From JAVBQJ01 sp031549115 (GTDB taxonomy: Bacteria > Verrucomicrobiota > Lentisphaeria > Victivallales > Victivallaceae), in the NCBI GenBank assembly GCA_031549115.1, contig JAVBQJ010000069.1:1-13396 (forward strand): a stretch of 13,396 nucleotides of DNA, read 5' to 3'. Of the stretch, positions 7,239 through 13,396 are shown one piece after another. Below the pieces are notes generated by a model. It saw only the letters and a list, made by a program, of their open reading frames with translations, had not been told where the DNA came from and searched no databases. Both the position numbers and the translations under genes were made by a program. Each line of letters starts with the position of its first letter. Position 1 is the stretch's first letter.

Positions 7239-7694
7239 ATGGAAGAAGCTTTGATGCATGCGTTGAGCAATGCCGGCGGCTATGCGGCGATCGGCTTGGC
7301 TTCAATCGGCTCGGCGGCGGGTTCGGGTGTGGCCGGCATGGCGGCGGTGGGGGCGTGGAAGAAGTGCTACATTCAGAACCGGCCGGCGCCGTTTCTGTTG
7401 CTGGCATTGGCGGGCGCGCCGTTGTCGCAGACGATTTACGGCATGATTCTGATGATGGTGATTCGCGGCAAGGTGGAAACGGCGGACCCGTATTTGTGGC
7501 CGTTTTACCTGATCATGGGAGTCATGGCGGGGATCGGTTTCATGATGTCGAGCTACTGGCAGGGCAAGGCGGCGGCGGCGGCCTGCGATGCGTTCGGCGA
7601 GACGGAGAAGGGGTTTGCGAACGACCTGATGATCCTCGGGGTAGTGGAAACGGTATCGATTTTCGTGCTGGTTTTCGCACTGATGGTGGTGTAA
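7239..7694 (+). CDS. atpK: V-type ATP synthase subunit K (proteolipid ring)
   Basis: Ring-forming proteolipid of the rotor; it carries the translocated ion. The 151-residue protein has four hydrophobic segments arranged as two fused hairpins (about 14-38, 51-75, 86-107, 128-151). The carboxylate of segment 4 is E137 in GVVETVSIF. The pattern A60-P61-L62-S63-Q64 in segment 2, Q108 in segment 3 and E137 in segment 4 lines up with the Na+ ligand set known from Enterococcus hirae NtpK (Leu61, Thr64, Gln65, Gln110, Glu139), which suggests Na+ rather than H+ binding. The start at 7239 follows AAGGAGA (7224-7230) with an 8-base spacer. It is separated from atpI by a repeat element, unlike the rest of the tightly packed operon. 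Confidence 0.93.
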   Translation: MEEALMHALSNAGGYAAIGLASIGSAAGSGVAGMAAVGAWKKCYIQNRPAPFLLLALAGAPLSQTIYGMILMMVIRGKVETADPYLWPFYLIMGVMAGIGFMMSSYWQGKAAAAACDAFGETEKGFANDLMILGVVETVSIFVLVFALMVV

Positions 7695-7717
7695 ACCACT
7701 GTGCGGCCACAAGAGAG

Positions 7718-7802
7718 CGGGAGAGGTGCCGGACGGTGCTTCTCCCGTCTTGGTGAAAGAGAAAAAAATGAGGGGCGCCGCTGTTGCAGCGGCAGTCCGG
7801 CA
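7718..7802 (+). promoter_or_regulatory. Possible pseudoknotted leader before fmt
   Basis: Three helices fit the 130-base gap between atpK and fmt. CGGGAGAGG (7718-7726) pairs with CTTCTCCCG (7739-7747), including one G-T pair. TGCCGGAC (7727-7734), inside that loop, pairs with GTCCGGCA (7795-7802) downstream. GCCGCTG/CAGCGGC (7777-7793) sits in the connecting stretch. The first two cross, giving an H-type pseudoknot with abutting stems. An A-rich AAAGAGAAAAAAATG (7756-7770) lies between. The fmt start follows 22 bases after the last helix. Base pairing is direct; a regulatory function is inference, and I do not recognise a known riboswitch class. Confidence 0.4.
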
Positions 7803-7824
7803 ACTAAGGTTGTGCGATCAGGCT

Positions 7825-8784
7825 ATGCCGAATCAACGCAGATGTAAAGTATATTTTCTCGGATCCGGGACGATCGCGGTCCCGGTGTTGGAGGCATTGC
7901 TGCACGATCAACGCATTGAACTTGTGGGAGTCGGCACGCAGCCGGACCGTCCGTCGGGACGGCGGCGGGAGCTGCATCCCACCCCGCTGGGAAGCGCCGC
8001 AGACGGCTGGGGGTTTCCGGCGGAACGGATTGCTTCGGTGAATACCCGGGATTTTCTGGACCGGCTGAACGGGCTGGCGCCGGATATTGTCCTGGTGGTA
8101 TCCTTCGGGCAATTGCTGAAAGACGAATTATTGAATTTACCGCGTTGTGCCTGTGTGAATATTCACGGATCACTGCTGCCGCGTTACCGGGGGGCATCGC
8201 CGATTACGGCGGCGATTGCGAATCTGGACGCGGTTACCGGCGTGACGTTCATGCAGATGGAGCGCGGGTTGGACACCGGAAGTATTTATCGTATCCTCGA
8301 ATATGCGATGACCGGGACGGAAACGGCGGCTTCGCTGGAGCTGCGGCTCGGCGAACTGGCGGCGCAACGCACGGCGGAGACACTGCTGGCGATTGCCGCC
8401 GGGAAGCTGCCGCCGGTCCCGCAGGATCACAGCCTGGCGACCACGACCAGAAAGATGAAAAAAGACGACGGCAGATTGGTGTGGAGCTATTCGGCACTGG
8501 CATTGGAGGCGATGGTACGCGCCTTCCAGCCGTGGCCGGGGGCGTTTTTTTCGTTGGAGCGCGATGGAAACGAACTGGTGGTTTCGGTATTGAAGAGCCG
8601 GGTGCGTTATGATCTTGCGGGGCAGCCCGGCGAGATGCTGTTGAGCAACCGGCATGGTTGGGTGATCGGAACCGGCGAAGGGAGTCTGGAGATTCTCGAA
8701 TTGGTGATTCCCGGCCGCAAACCAATGACGGCAGCCGCGTTCTGGAACGGCAACCGGATGTGGAACGACGCTACCGCGCATTAG
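7825..8784 (+). CDS. fmt: Methionyl-tRNA formyltransferase
   Basis: Transfers a formyl group from 10-formyl-tetrahydrofolate to Met-tRNA(fMet), making the initiator tRNA. The 319-residue product has the family order: Rossmann start VYFLGSGTIAVPVLEAL, the loop TQPDRPSGR, the catalytic block VNIHGSLLPRYRGASPI with N112 and H114, then MQMERGLDTGS with the catalytic Asp D150, and a C-terminal OB-like domain (about 205 on, with FQPWPGAFF). The start at 7825 (MPNQRRCKVYF) is chosen because the conserved fold begins right after it. The frame is open further left, with an ATG at 7768 and a GTG at 7726, but these lie in the structured leader and would add a tail not typical of the family. No strong ribosome site is visible for 7825 (AAGG at 7806-7809 is far), so the start is less certain than the identity. 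Confidence 0.93.
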   Translation: MPNQRRCKVYFLGSGTIAVPVLEALLHDQRIELVGVGTQPDRPSGRRRELHPTPLGSAADGWGFPAERIASVNTRDFLDRLNGLAPDIVLVVSFGQLLKDELLNLPRCACVNIHGSLLPRYRGASPITAAIANLDAVTGVTFMQMERGLDTGSIYRILEYAMTGTETAASLELRLGELAAQRTAETLLAIAAGKLPPVPQDHSLATTTRKMKKDDGRLVWSYSALALEAMVRAFQPWPGAFFSLERDGNELVVSVLKSRVRYDLAGQPGEMLLSNRHGWVIGTGEGSLEILELVIPGRKPMTAAAFWNGNRMWNDATAH

Positions 8785-8800
8785 AAAAAAAGAGTATATT

Positions 8801-10408
8801 ATGGAAACTGTGAAACGACAGATTATTTTGAATTGTGAAAAGCTGGAGACCCGTTTCGCGTTGTTGAACAACGCCCGTCTCGAAGAATACCTGATCGAGC
8901 GGTCCAGCGACGAACCCAAAGTGGGTTCGATTTATCTGGGCAGGATCGTCAATTTCGCGCCGTCGCTGGAGGCGGCGTTCGTCGACATCGGCGCGGACAA
9001 AAACGCGTTCCTGCATTATCAGGATATGCTTCCGGGCGCCGACGAACTGGTCGGGCAGCTGAACAATCAGGCTTCCGATTCGGTGGCGGCCAAGCGGATC
9101 ACCGGCAAGGGGGGAGGAGCCCGGGCGCAGGCGTTGCGGGCATTTGTCTCCGGGCTGGAGGGGCGCAAGCTGAAATCGGAGGACATTCCGGAGTTTTTCC
9201 GTCCGGGGATGGAAATTCTGGTGGAAGTGGTGAAAACGCCGATCGGCAGCAAGGGCTGCCGGGTGACGACGAATCTGTCGATTCCGGGGCGTTATCTGGT
9301 GCTGCTGCCGTATTCGGAGCACATCGGTTTGTCGACCAAGATCGAAGGCGCGCAGGAGCGCGACCGGCTGAAGAAGATTCTGGCGTCGCTGGAATTGCCC
9401 GAAGGCATGGGTCTGATCTGCCGTACCGTCGGCGAGGGGCGCAAGAGTATTTTCTTCAAACACGACCTGGACTTGCTGCTGGATTACTGGAAGAAGGTGG
9501 AAGCGGCGATCGAAACCGGCAAGTGCCCGATTCCGGTGTACAAGGAGCCGACGCTGATCGAGCGTACCGTCCGCGACTTCATGACCGAGGATATCGATGA
9601 AATCGTGGTCGACAATGAAGACGCGTACAATTCCATCTGCAACGCGTTGAAGCAGTTCGGCGGTCGCAAACTGGCCGGCAAGGTCACCCGCTACAAGCAG
9701 GCGCTGCCGATCTACGACTATTACAAGGTCAACAAGGAGCTTGAGAACGTCTACCAGCGCCAGGTGCCGCTGCCGGGCGGCGGCTGGATTTGCGTCGACG
9801 AAACCGAGGCATTGATCGCGATCGACGTCAACACCGGCAAGAGCAAACGCTCCACCGAGCAGAACGAAATGATTCTGCAGACCAACCTGGCGGCGGCGGA
9901 GGAGGTCGCGCGGCAGTTGCGGCTGCGCAATGTCGGCGGCCTGGTGGTGATCGACTTCATCGACATGCGTTCGCAGAAGGACCGTGATGAAGTGCACAAG
10001 GCGATGAAACGTCTGACCAAGGACGACCGGGCGAAGACCCGGCTGCTGCCGATCAGCCGTCTCGGCTTGATGGAAATGACGCGGCAGCGGGAGCACGAAA
10101 GCGTGCAGGACACGGTGTACAATCCGTGCCCGTATTGCCGCGGCACGGGAATGGTGAAATCGCCGGTGACGATGAGCGTGGAGATTCAGCGCCGCTTGAA
10201 CAGCGTGCTGCGGGACAAACGGTTGAAGGGCACGCCGATCCGGGTGATCATGCACCCGGAGGTGCTGGCGCGGCTCAAGAACGAGGATGCGCGGCTGCTG
10301 GAGGAGATCGAGAAGCTGTACAAGCACGACCTGTCATTCCGGGCGGACCCGATGCTGCATTACGAAGAGTTCCGCCTGGTCGACGCCGAAACCGGCGCCG
10401 AAATCTAA
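8801..10408 (+). CDS. rng: Ribonuclease E/G family endoribonuclease
   Basis: Single-strand-specific endoribonuclease for rRNA maturation and mRNA turnover. The 535-residue protein has an S1 RNA-binding domain starting VGSIYLGRIVNFAPSLEAAFVDIG (41-64, in two parts) and continuing after an insert as VVKTPIGSKGCRVTTNLS (143-160). A DNase-I-like catalytic domain has the metal-binding aspartates D342 (AIDVNTGKS) and D385 (VIDFIDM), spaced 43 apart as in E. coli RNase E. The zinc-link cysteines are C443 and C446 in CPYCRGTG. There is no long RNase E-type C-terminal scaffold, so rng fits better than rne. An insert of about 55 residues (76-132) splits the S1 domain. The start at 8801 lies 16 bases after the fmt stop behind AGAG (8791-8794), so the two are probably co-transcribed. 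Confidence 0.93.
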   Translation: METVKRQIILNCEKLETRFALLNNARLEEYLIERSSDEPKVGSIYLGRIVNFAPSLEAAFVDIGADKNAFLHYQDMLPGADELVGQLNNQASDSVAAKRITGKGGGARAQALRAFVSGLEGRKLKSEDIPEFFRPGMEILVEVVKTPIGSKGCRVTTNLSIPGRYLVLLPYSEHIGLSTKIEGAQERDRLKKILASLELPEGMGLICRTVGEGRKSIFFKHDLDLLLDYWKKVEAAIETGKCPIPVYKEPTLIERTVRDFMTEDIDEIVVDNEDAYNSICNALKQFGGRKLAGKVTRYKQALPIYDYYKVNKELENVYQRQVPLPGGGWICVDETEALIAIDVNTGKSKRSTEQNEMILQTNLAAAEEVARQLRLRNVGGLVVIDFIDMRSQKDRDEVHKAMKRLTKDDRAKTRLLPISRLGLMEMTRQREHESVQDTVYNPCPYCRGTGMVKSPVTMSVEIQRRLNSVLRDKRLKGTPIRVIMHPEVLARLKNEDARLLEEIEKLYKHDLSFRADPMLHYEEFRLVDAETGAEI

Positions 10409-10422
10409 AAAAGAAAAAAATC

Positions 10423-10653
10423 AAATAGAGCCGCGTAGCGGCGGTTCTGCCCTCCGTCATACGGAGACGCCGGTCCAGCAGGCGGATCCTGCTGGTCGCC
10501 CCAGGCGCGCAGCGCCTCGAAAGGGGCGAAATCCAGGGAAGCGAGCCGGGAGGTGAGCGCTTCGACCCGAGGGAGCGATGGTGTAGATCGGATTGGAAGC
10601 GTGAGCGACAATCCAATCTACACACGGAGCGAGCGAGGCGCCGCACCGGCGGC
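10423..10653 (+). repeat. Structured repeat, copy B (possible RNA element)
   Basis: Second copy, same orientation as 6888-7105 and again just downstream of a stop codon (rng, 14 bases) behind an A-rich stretch. Matching hairpins: GCCGC/GCGGC (10430-10442); CTCCG/CGGAG with the same TCATA loop (10452-10466); CCAGCAGG/CCTGCTGG (10475-10495), two pairs longer than copy A; CGCCCC/GGGGCG (10497-10502 with 10523-10528) holding GGCGC/GCGCC (10504-10516) and a TCGAAA bulge; CGCTTC/GGGAGC-type stem (10558-10577) with loop ACCCGA able to pair with CGGG at 10547-10550; a long variable hairpin (10581-10623) with 14 of 15 pairs; and a final GCCGC/GCGGC (10640-10653). The purine-rich GAAA bulges on this strand suggest the + strand is the RNA. 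Function unknown. Confidence 0.8.
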
Positions 10654-10698
10654 GAATAACCGGCCGAGAAAGCTAATTTTCCAACCGGAGGAAATCCG

Positions 10699-13071
10699 AT
10701 GAAACGATCACTGGGGCTTATGGCGGCATTGACGGTATTGACAGCGGCGGGAACGGACTTCACCTGGGATCTTTACCGGCAGCTGGCGCGGGAAGACGGC
10801 GACCTGTTTTTCTCGCCTTACAGCATCGGGACCGCATTGGCGATGACGGCGGAGGGGGCGCGGGGAGAAACCCGAAGCGAACTGGATACGTTGCTGGGAA
10901 ACACGGCTTCGGAATACGAAACGCTGTCGCGATCCCTGCCGCAGTGGCAGGGGGTGAAATTTCAGATCGCCAATTCGCTGTGGCCGCAAAGCGGCTTCCC
11001 GCTGCAGCCTCAGTTTGTGACGGCGCTGGCCGACCGTTTCGGCGCCGAAGCTTACCCGGTGGACTATATCGATGCCGCCAAGGCGGCGGAAGACAAGATC
11101 AACGCATGGGTCGCGGAACAGACTCTGGGGCGGATCCCAAATCTCTTATCCCCGGGTTCCCTGACGAACCTGACCCGGCTGGTGCTGGTGAATACGATCT
11201 ACTTCAAAGGGGAGTGGCAACGGAAGTTCAGCGAAGCGCGGACGCAAAAACAGATGTTTTACGGCGCGGAGCAAGCCGTGGAAATGCCGTTCATGAATCA
11301 GACCGCCCAATGGGGCTACGCCGAGGGCGAAAAATGGCAGGCCGTGCAATTGCCCTACAAAAATCCGGCAGTGGCAATGTTGATTCTGCTTCCCAAGGAG
11401 GGATGCCCGCTGTCGGAGCTGGAAGCCGGTCTGGATACGGAATTTCTCCGGCAGTTGGATCAATCCCTGGCATCGCGGCAGTTAAAGCTGGCGCTGCCGA
11501 AATTCAAGATGCGCCAGACCTTCGACATGTGCTCCGTACTTGGGCAATTGGGAGTCCGAGCGGCATTCAACCCCAAAGCGGCGGATTTTTCGGGAATATC
11601 CCCCCTCCCGGAGCTGTATATTTCCAATGTCGTCCATCAAGCGGAAATCGAAGTGGATGAAGCCGGCACCGTCGCCAGTGCCGCGACGGCGGTCGCAGTA
11701 TCCAGTTTTGCCTTTCAAGCGGAACCGGTGGAATTTACGGCCGACCGGCCGTTCGTATATATGATTCGAATCGTCAAAACAGGCGCGGTATTGTTTATCG
11801 GACGCCTGCAACAGCCCCATGGAAGCCCAGCGGCGGAAAGTGCACAAATGAAGAAGCAAGAGCTCGAAGTTACCGGAAGTTGGCAATTCAAATTTGACGG
11901 AGAACTTTTTCAGGTTCCGGATTTGACGGAAATTTCCGTCATTGACGAAAGTTACCGCAATCTGCCGGTTCACCAGGAGCTCGGCGGCTGGAATGACGGC
12001 GTGGTTTTGAAGGGGTTGGAAGCCACCGGCTGCTCGCTGGCCGATGCCCTGGTGCCGGCATCGGTCGTCGTAAAATTGACGGACGGCACGCTGCTCGAAC
12101 GCGGCAAAGATTATCAGTTCACCGACAAATGGGCCACCTTCGGGCGCCTCGAGGGCGGCCGCATCGGCCCGGAAACCGAAATCACGGTCAGCCACCGCTA
12201 CACGCCGCTGCGTCTCGATTCATTGGTGCGCACCGCCAAAGGCAAGCTCGATTACCGGACCGGAACGCCCGCCAGCTTCACCCCGGCGCTGCCGGAACTC
12301 AACGACGGCGAAACCCGACTGGTAAACGTCTATCTGGACAGCCTGGCCGAACGCCTGACCCGCGATGCGCTGTTCCCGGTGCTGCAGGCCGAACCGGTCC
12401 TCGAAAACGCCCAATCGCAACAGGCATTCATCCCCAAATCCCTCGCCAAGCTGCGCAACGGCGAAAAGATCAAAATCCTCGCCTGGGGCGACAGTGTCAC
12501 CGAAGGCACCTATCTGCCGGAATCCGAACGCTGGCAACAGCAATTCGTCGCCCGCCTGCGCCAACGCTACCCGCAGGCCGAAATCGAACTGGTCTCCAAC
12601 GGCTGGGGCGGCCGCACCATTCCCGCTTTCCTCGGCGAGCCCGCCGGCTCACAGTACAATTACGAAGAAACCGTGCTCGCCGTCCAGCCGGACCTGGTGA
12701 TTTCGGAGTTCGTCAACGACGCCTGTTTGCCGCCGGAAGTGTGGAACGATTCGTTCACGAAAGTATGGAACGACTTCCGGACGCGCGGTTACGAATGGAT
12801 CATCCTGACCCCGCATTACGTCCGCCCGGACTGGATGGACCTCCCCTCCCAGAACGGCGAAAGCATCGAAAACGACCCGCGCCCCTACGTCCATTACCTG
12901 CGTAAATTCACCGCGGAAAATAACGTCGCCCTCGCCGACGCCGCCAAACTCTACGGCCAACTGTGGCGCTGCGGCATCCCCTACAATATGCTGATGACCA
13001 ACAACATCAACCACCCCGACGGCCGCGGCATGAAACTCTTCGCCGACGCCCTAATGGCAATCTTTGAGTGA
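10699..13071 (+). CDS. Secreted serpin fused to SGNH/GDSL hydrolase
   Basis: A 790-residue protein. Residues 1-18 look like a signal peptide (Lys-Arg, then LGLMAALTVLTAAG). Residues about 21-373 are a complete serpin: FFSPYSIGTALAMTAEGARG, LVNTIYFKGEW, LPKFKM, and the C-terminal RPFVYMIR...GAVLFIGRLQQP. The reactive loop hinge EAGTVASAATA (321-331) has the small residues of inhibitory serpins, and P1 is F337 by alignment. Residues about 385-575 are a beta-rich region I cannot name. Residues about 590-790 are an SGNH hydrolase: Ser599 in WGDSVTEG, Gly637 in SNGWGGRT, Asn673 in EFVND, and His772 in NNINHPDGRG. The residue three before His is Asn769, not the usual Asp. GGAGG (10687-10691) sets the start. 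The serpin probably traps a chymotrypsin- or elastase-like protease; the hydrolase substrate is unknown. Confidence 0.88.
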   Translation: MKRSLGLMAALTVLTAAGTDFTWDLYRQLAREDGDLFFSPYSIGTALAMTAEGARGETRSELDTLLGNTASEYETLSRSLPQWQGVKFQIANSLWPQSGFPLQPQFVTALADRFGAEAYPVDYIDAAKAAEDKINAWVAEQTLGRIPNLLSPGSLTNLTRLVLVNTIYFKGEWQRKFSEARTQKQMFYGAEQAVEMPFMNQTAQWGYAEGEKWQAVQLPYKNPAVAMLILLPKEGCPLSELEAGLDTEFLRQLDQSLASRQLKLALPKFKMRQTFDMCSVLGQLGVRAAFNPKAADFSGISPLPELYISNVVHQAEIEVDEAGTVASAATAVAVSSFAFQAEPVEFTADRPFVYMIRIVKTGAVLFIGRLQQPHGSPAAESAQMKKQELEVTGSWQFKFDGELFQVPDLTEISVIDESYRNLPVHQELGGWNDGVVLKGLEATGCSLADALVPASVVVKLTDGTLLERGKDYQFTDKWATFGRLEGGRIGPETEITVSHRYTPLRLDSLVRTAKGKLDYRTGTPASFTPALPELNDGETRLVNVYLDSLAERLTRDALFPVLQAEPVLENAQSQQAFIPKSLAKLRNGEKIKILAWGDSVTEGTYLPESERWQQQFVARLRQRYPQAEIELVSNGWGGRTIPAFLGEPAGSQYNYEETVLAVQPDLVISEFVNDACLPPEVWNDSFTKVWNDFRTRGYEWIILTPHYVRPDWMDLPSQNGESIENDPRPYVHYLRKFTAENNVALADAAKLYGQLWRCGIPYNMLMTNNINHPDGRGMKLFADALMAIFE

Positions 13072-13088
13072 GGTTGATAAAAGGCGCC

Positions 13089-13146
13089 TTGGGGAAAAGA
13101 GAAGGCCCCCCTTTTGAGGAAAGGGGTTGCCTTCTCTCTTCCCCAA
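13089..13146. terminator. Long imperfect hairpin after the serpin gene
   Basis: TTGGGGAAAAGAGAAGGC (13089-13106) pairs with GCCTTCTCTCTTCCCCAA (13129-13146) with one mismatch. Inside, CCCCTTT (13108-13114) pairs with AAAGGGG (13120-13126) around TGAGG. It starts 17 bases after the stop codon and is adjoined by the palindrome AAGGCGCCTT (13081-13090). It may stop transcription, but no T-run follows on the + strand (only TTTT beyond it on the - strand), so a plain intrinsic terminator is not certain. It may be part of the palindromic element to its right. Confidence 0.4.
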
Positions 13147-13350
13147 ACCCCTTCTCTCATCCCCCTCAAACCTTTTAAACGTAATTTTTTGCCTCGTTGG
13201 GCAAAAAATGAGCTGGGAACAAGAATTCCCGGACAACCGTCAAGCATACCTCCCGACCTTCGCAGCTCCGATTTATGTTTTTGCTGCGCAAAAACATAAA
13301 TCGTACGTTGAAAAGGTGTGGAAAAGATGGGGGTGGTTTGGAGGGGGGAG
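13141..13350. repeat. Palindromic nested-hairpin element, no gene
   Basis: This stretch has no supported gene. It is built symmetrically. The outer arms CAAACCTTTTAAACGTA (13167-13183) and TACGTTGAAAAGGTGTG (13304-13320) match in 15 of 17 positions as inverted copies, and similarity fades outward through GATG and GGTTTGG blocks. Next inward are two hairpins: ATTTTTTGCC/GGCAAAAAAT (13184-13209) and a perfect 16-bp CGATTTATGTTTTTGC/GCAAAAACATAAATCG with a TGC loop (13269-13303). Between them GAGCT (13210-13214) pairs with AGCTC (13264-13268) around GGGAA/TTCCC (13215-13230). The layout resembles a mobile palindromic element (MITE- or BIME-like). Only one copy is in the window, so mobility cannot be shown here. 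Confidence 0.5.
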
Positions 13351-13396
13351 GAATACAATTACTCAAAATGGTTTACTTACCCCGCCCAAGTCTCGC

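Noticed and set aside
6877..7407. Reverse-strand open frames over both repeat copies sharing the peptide RLRMTEGR (also near 10275-10763)
   Set aside because: The shared peptide comes from the DNA repeat. One-base differences between copies shift the frame, so coding is not conserved.
7721..7735. Similarity to the 5' end of serine tRNAs (GGAGAGGTGCCGGA)
   Set aside because: The rest of a tRNA is missing. The bases are accounted for by the proposed pseudoknot stems.
7726..7824. Earlier fmt starts at GTG 7726 or ATG 7768
   Set aside because: They would translate through the structured leader and add a tail before the conserved Rossmann start. 7825 fits family length, though its ribosome site is weak.
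13368..13396. Possible gene start MVYLPRPSL running off the right edge
   Set aside because: GGAGG is 16 bases upstream, too far, and nine codons give no family signal.

Overview
The window is 13.4 kb of GC-rich bacterial chromosome with every complete gene on the + strand. The gene order E, DUF2764, A, B, D, I, K for a V/A-type ATPase is known from Chlamydiae, spirochaetes and Bacteroidetes. Together with the high GC, the secreted serpin and the overall protein style it points to the Planctomycetes-Verrucomicrobia-Chlamydiae group, perhaps a Lentisphaerota (Victivallis-like) bacterium. That placement is inference from family knowledge, not from a search.

Layout. Bases 1-53 hold the 5' tip of a divergent (- strand) gene that looks like an IS4-type transposase. 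A 12-bp inverted repeat encloses its ribosome site and start codon. A candidate promoter follows, then the ATPase operon: atpE (224), a DUF2764 gene (860), atpA (1417), atpB (3149), atpD (4487), atpI (5092) and, after a 377-bp gap, atpK (7239). The genes are tightly packed or overlapping except at that gap. A 130-bp structured interval leads to methionyl-tRNA formyltransferase (fmt, 7825) and then an RNase E/G family gene (rng, 8801). The last gene (10699-13071) encodes a secreted two-part protein: a complete serpin followed by a linker region and an SGNH/GDSL hydrolase. The final 325 bp contain no supported gene but a dense set of inverted repeats.

How the genes work together. The ATPase genes supply a catalytic A3B3 head, a D central stalk, an E peripheral stalk, the I stator and the K ring. 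No F, G/H or recognisable C gene is present. Ion-ligand residues in K suggest Na+ coupling. fmt and rng are housekeeping genes for translation initiation and RNA processing. The serpin-hydrolase would act outside the cytoplasm.

The strongest non-coding signal is a roughly 220-230-bp element present twice in the same orientation (about 6888-7105 and 10423-10653). Each copy starts within about 30 bp of a stop codon, behind an A-rich stretch. Its hairpins are kept while their sequence and length change between copies, one arm is replaced altogether, and both ends carry the same GCCGC/GCGGC hairpin. This looks like a structured RNA or a palindromic mobile repeat with no protein of its own. I do not recognise it as a described family. 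Other second-look items are a possible pseudoknot before fmt, the serpin-SGNH fusion, and the palindromic element at the right end.
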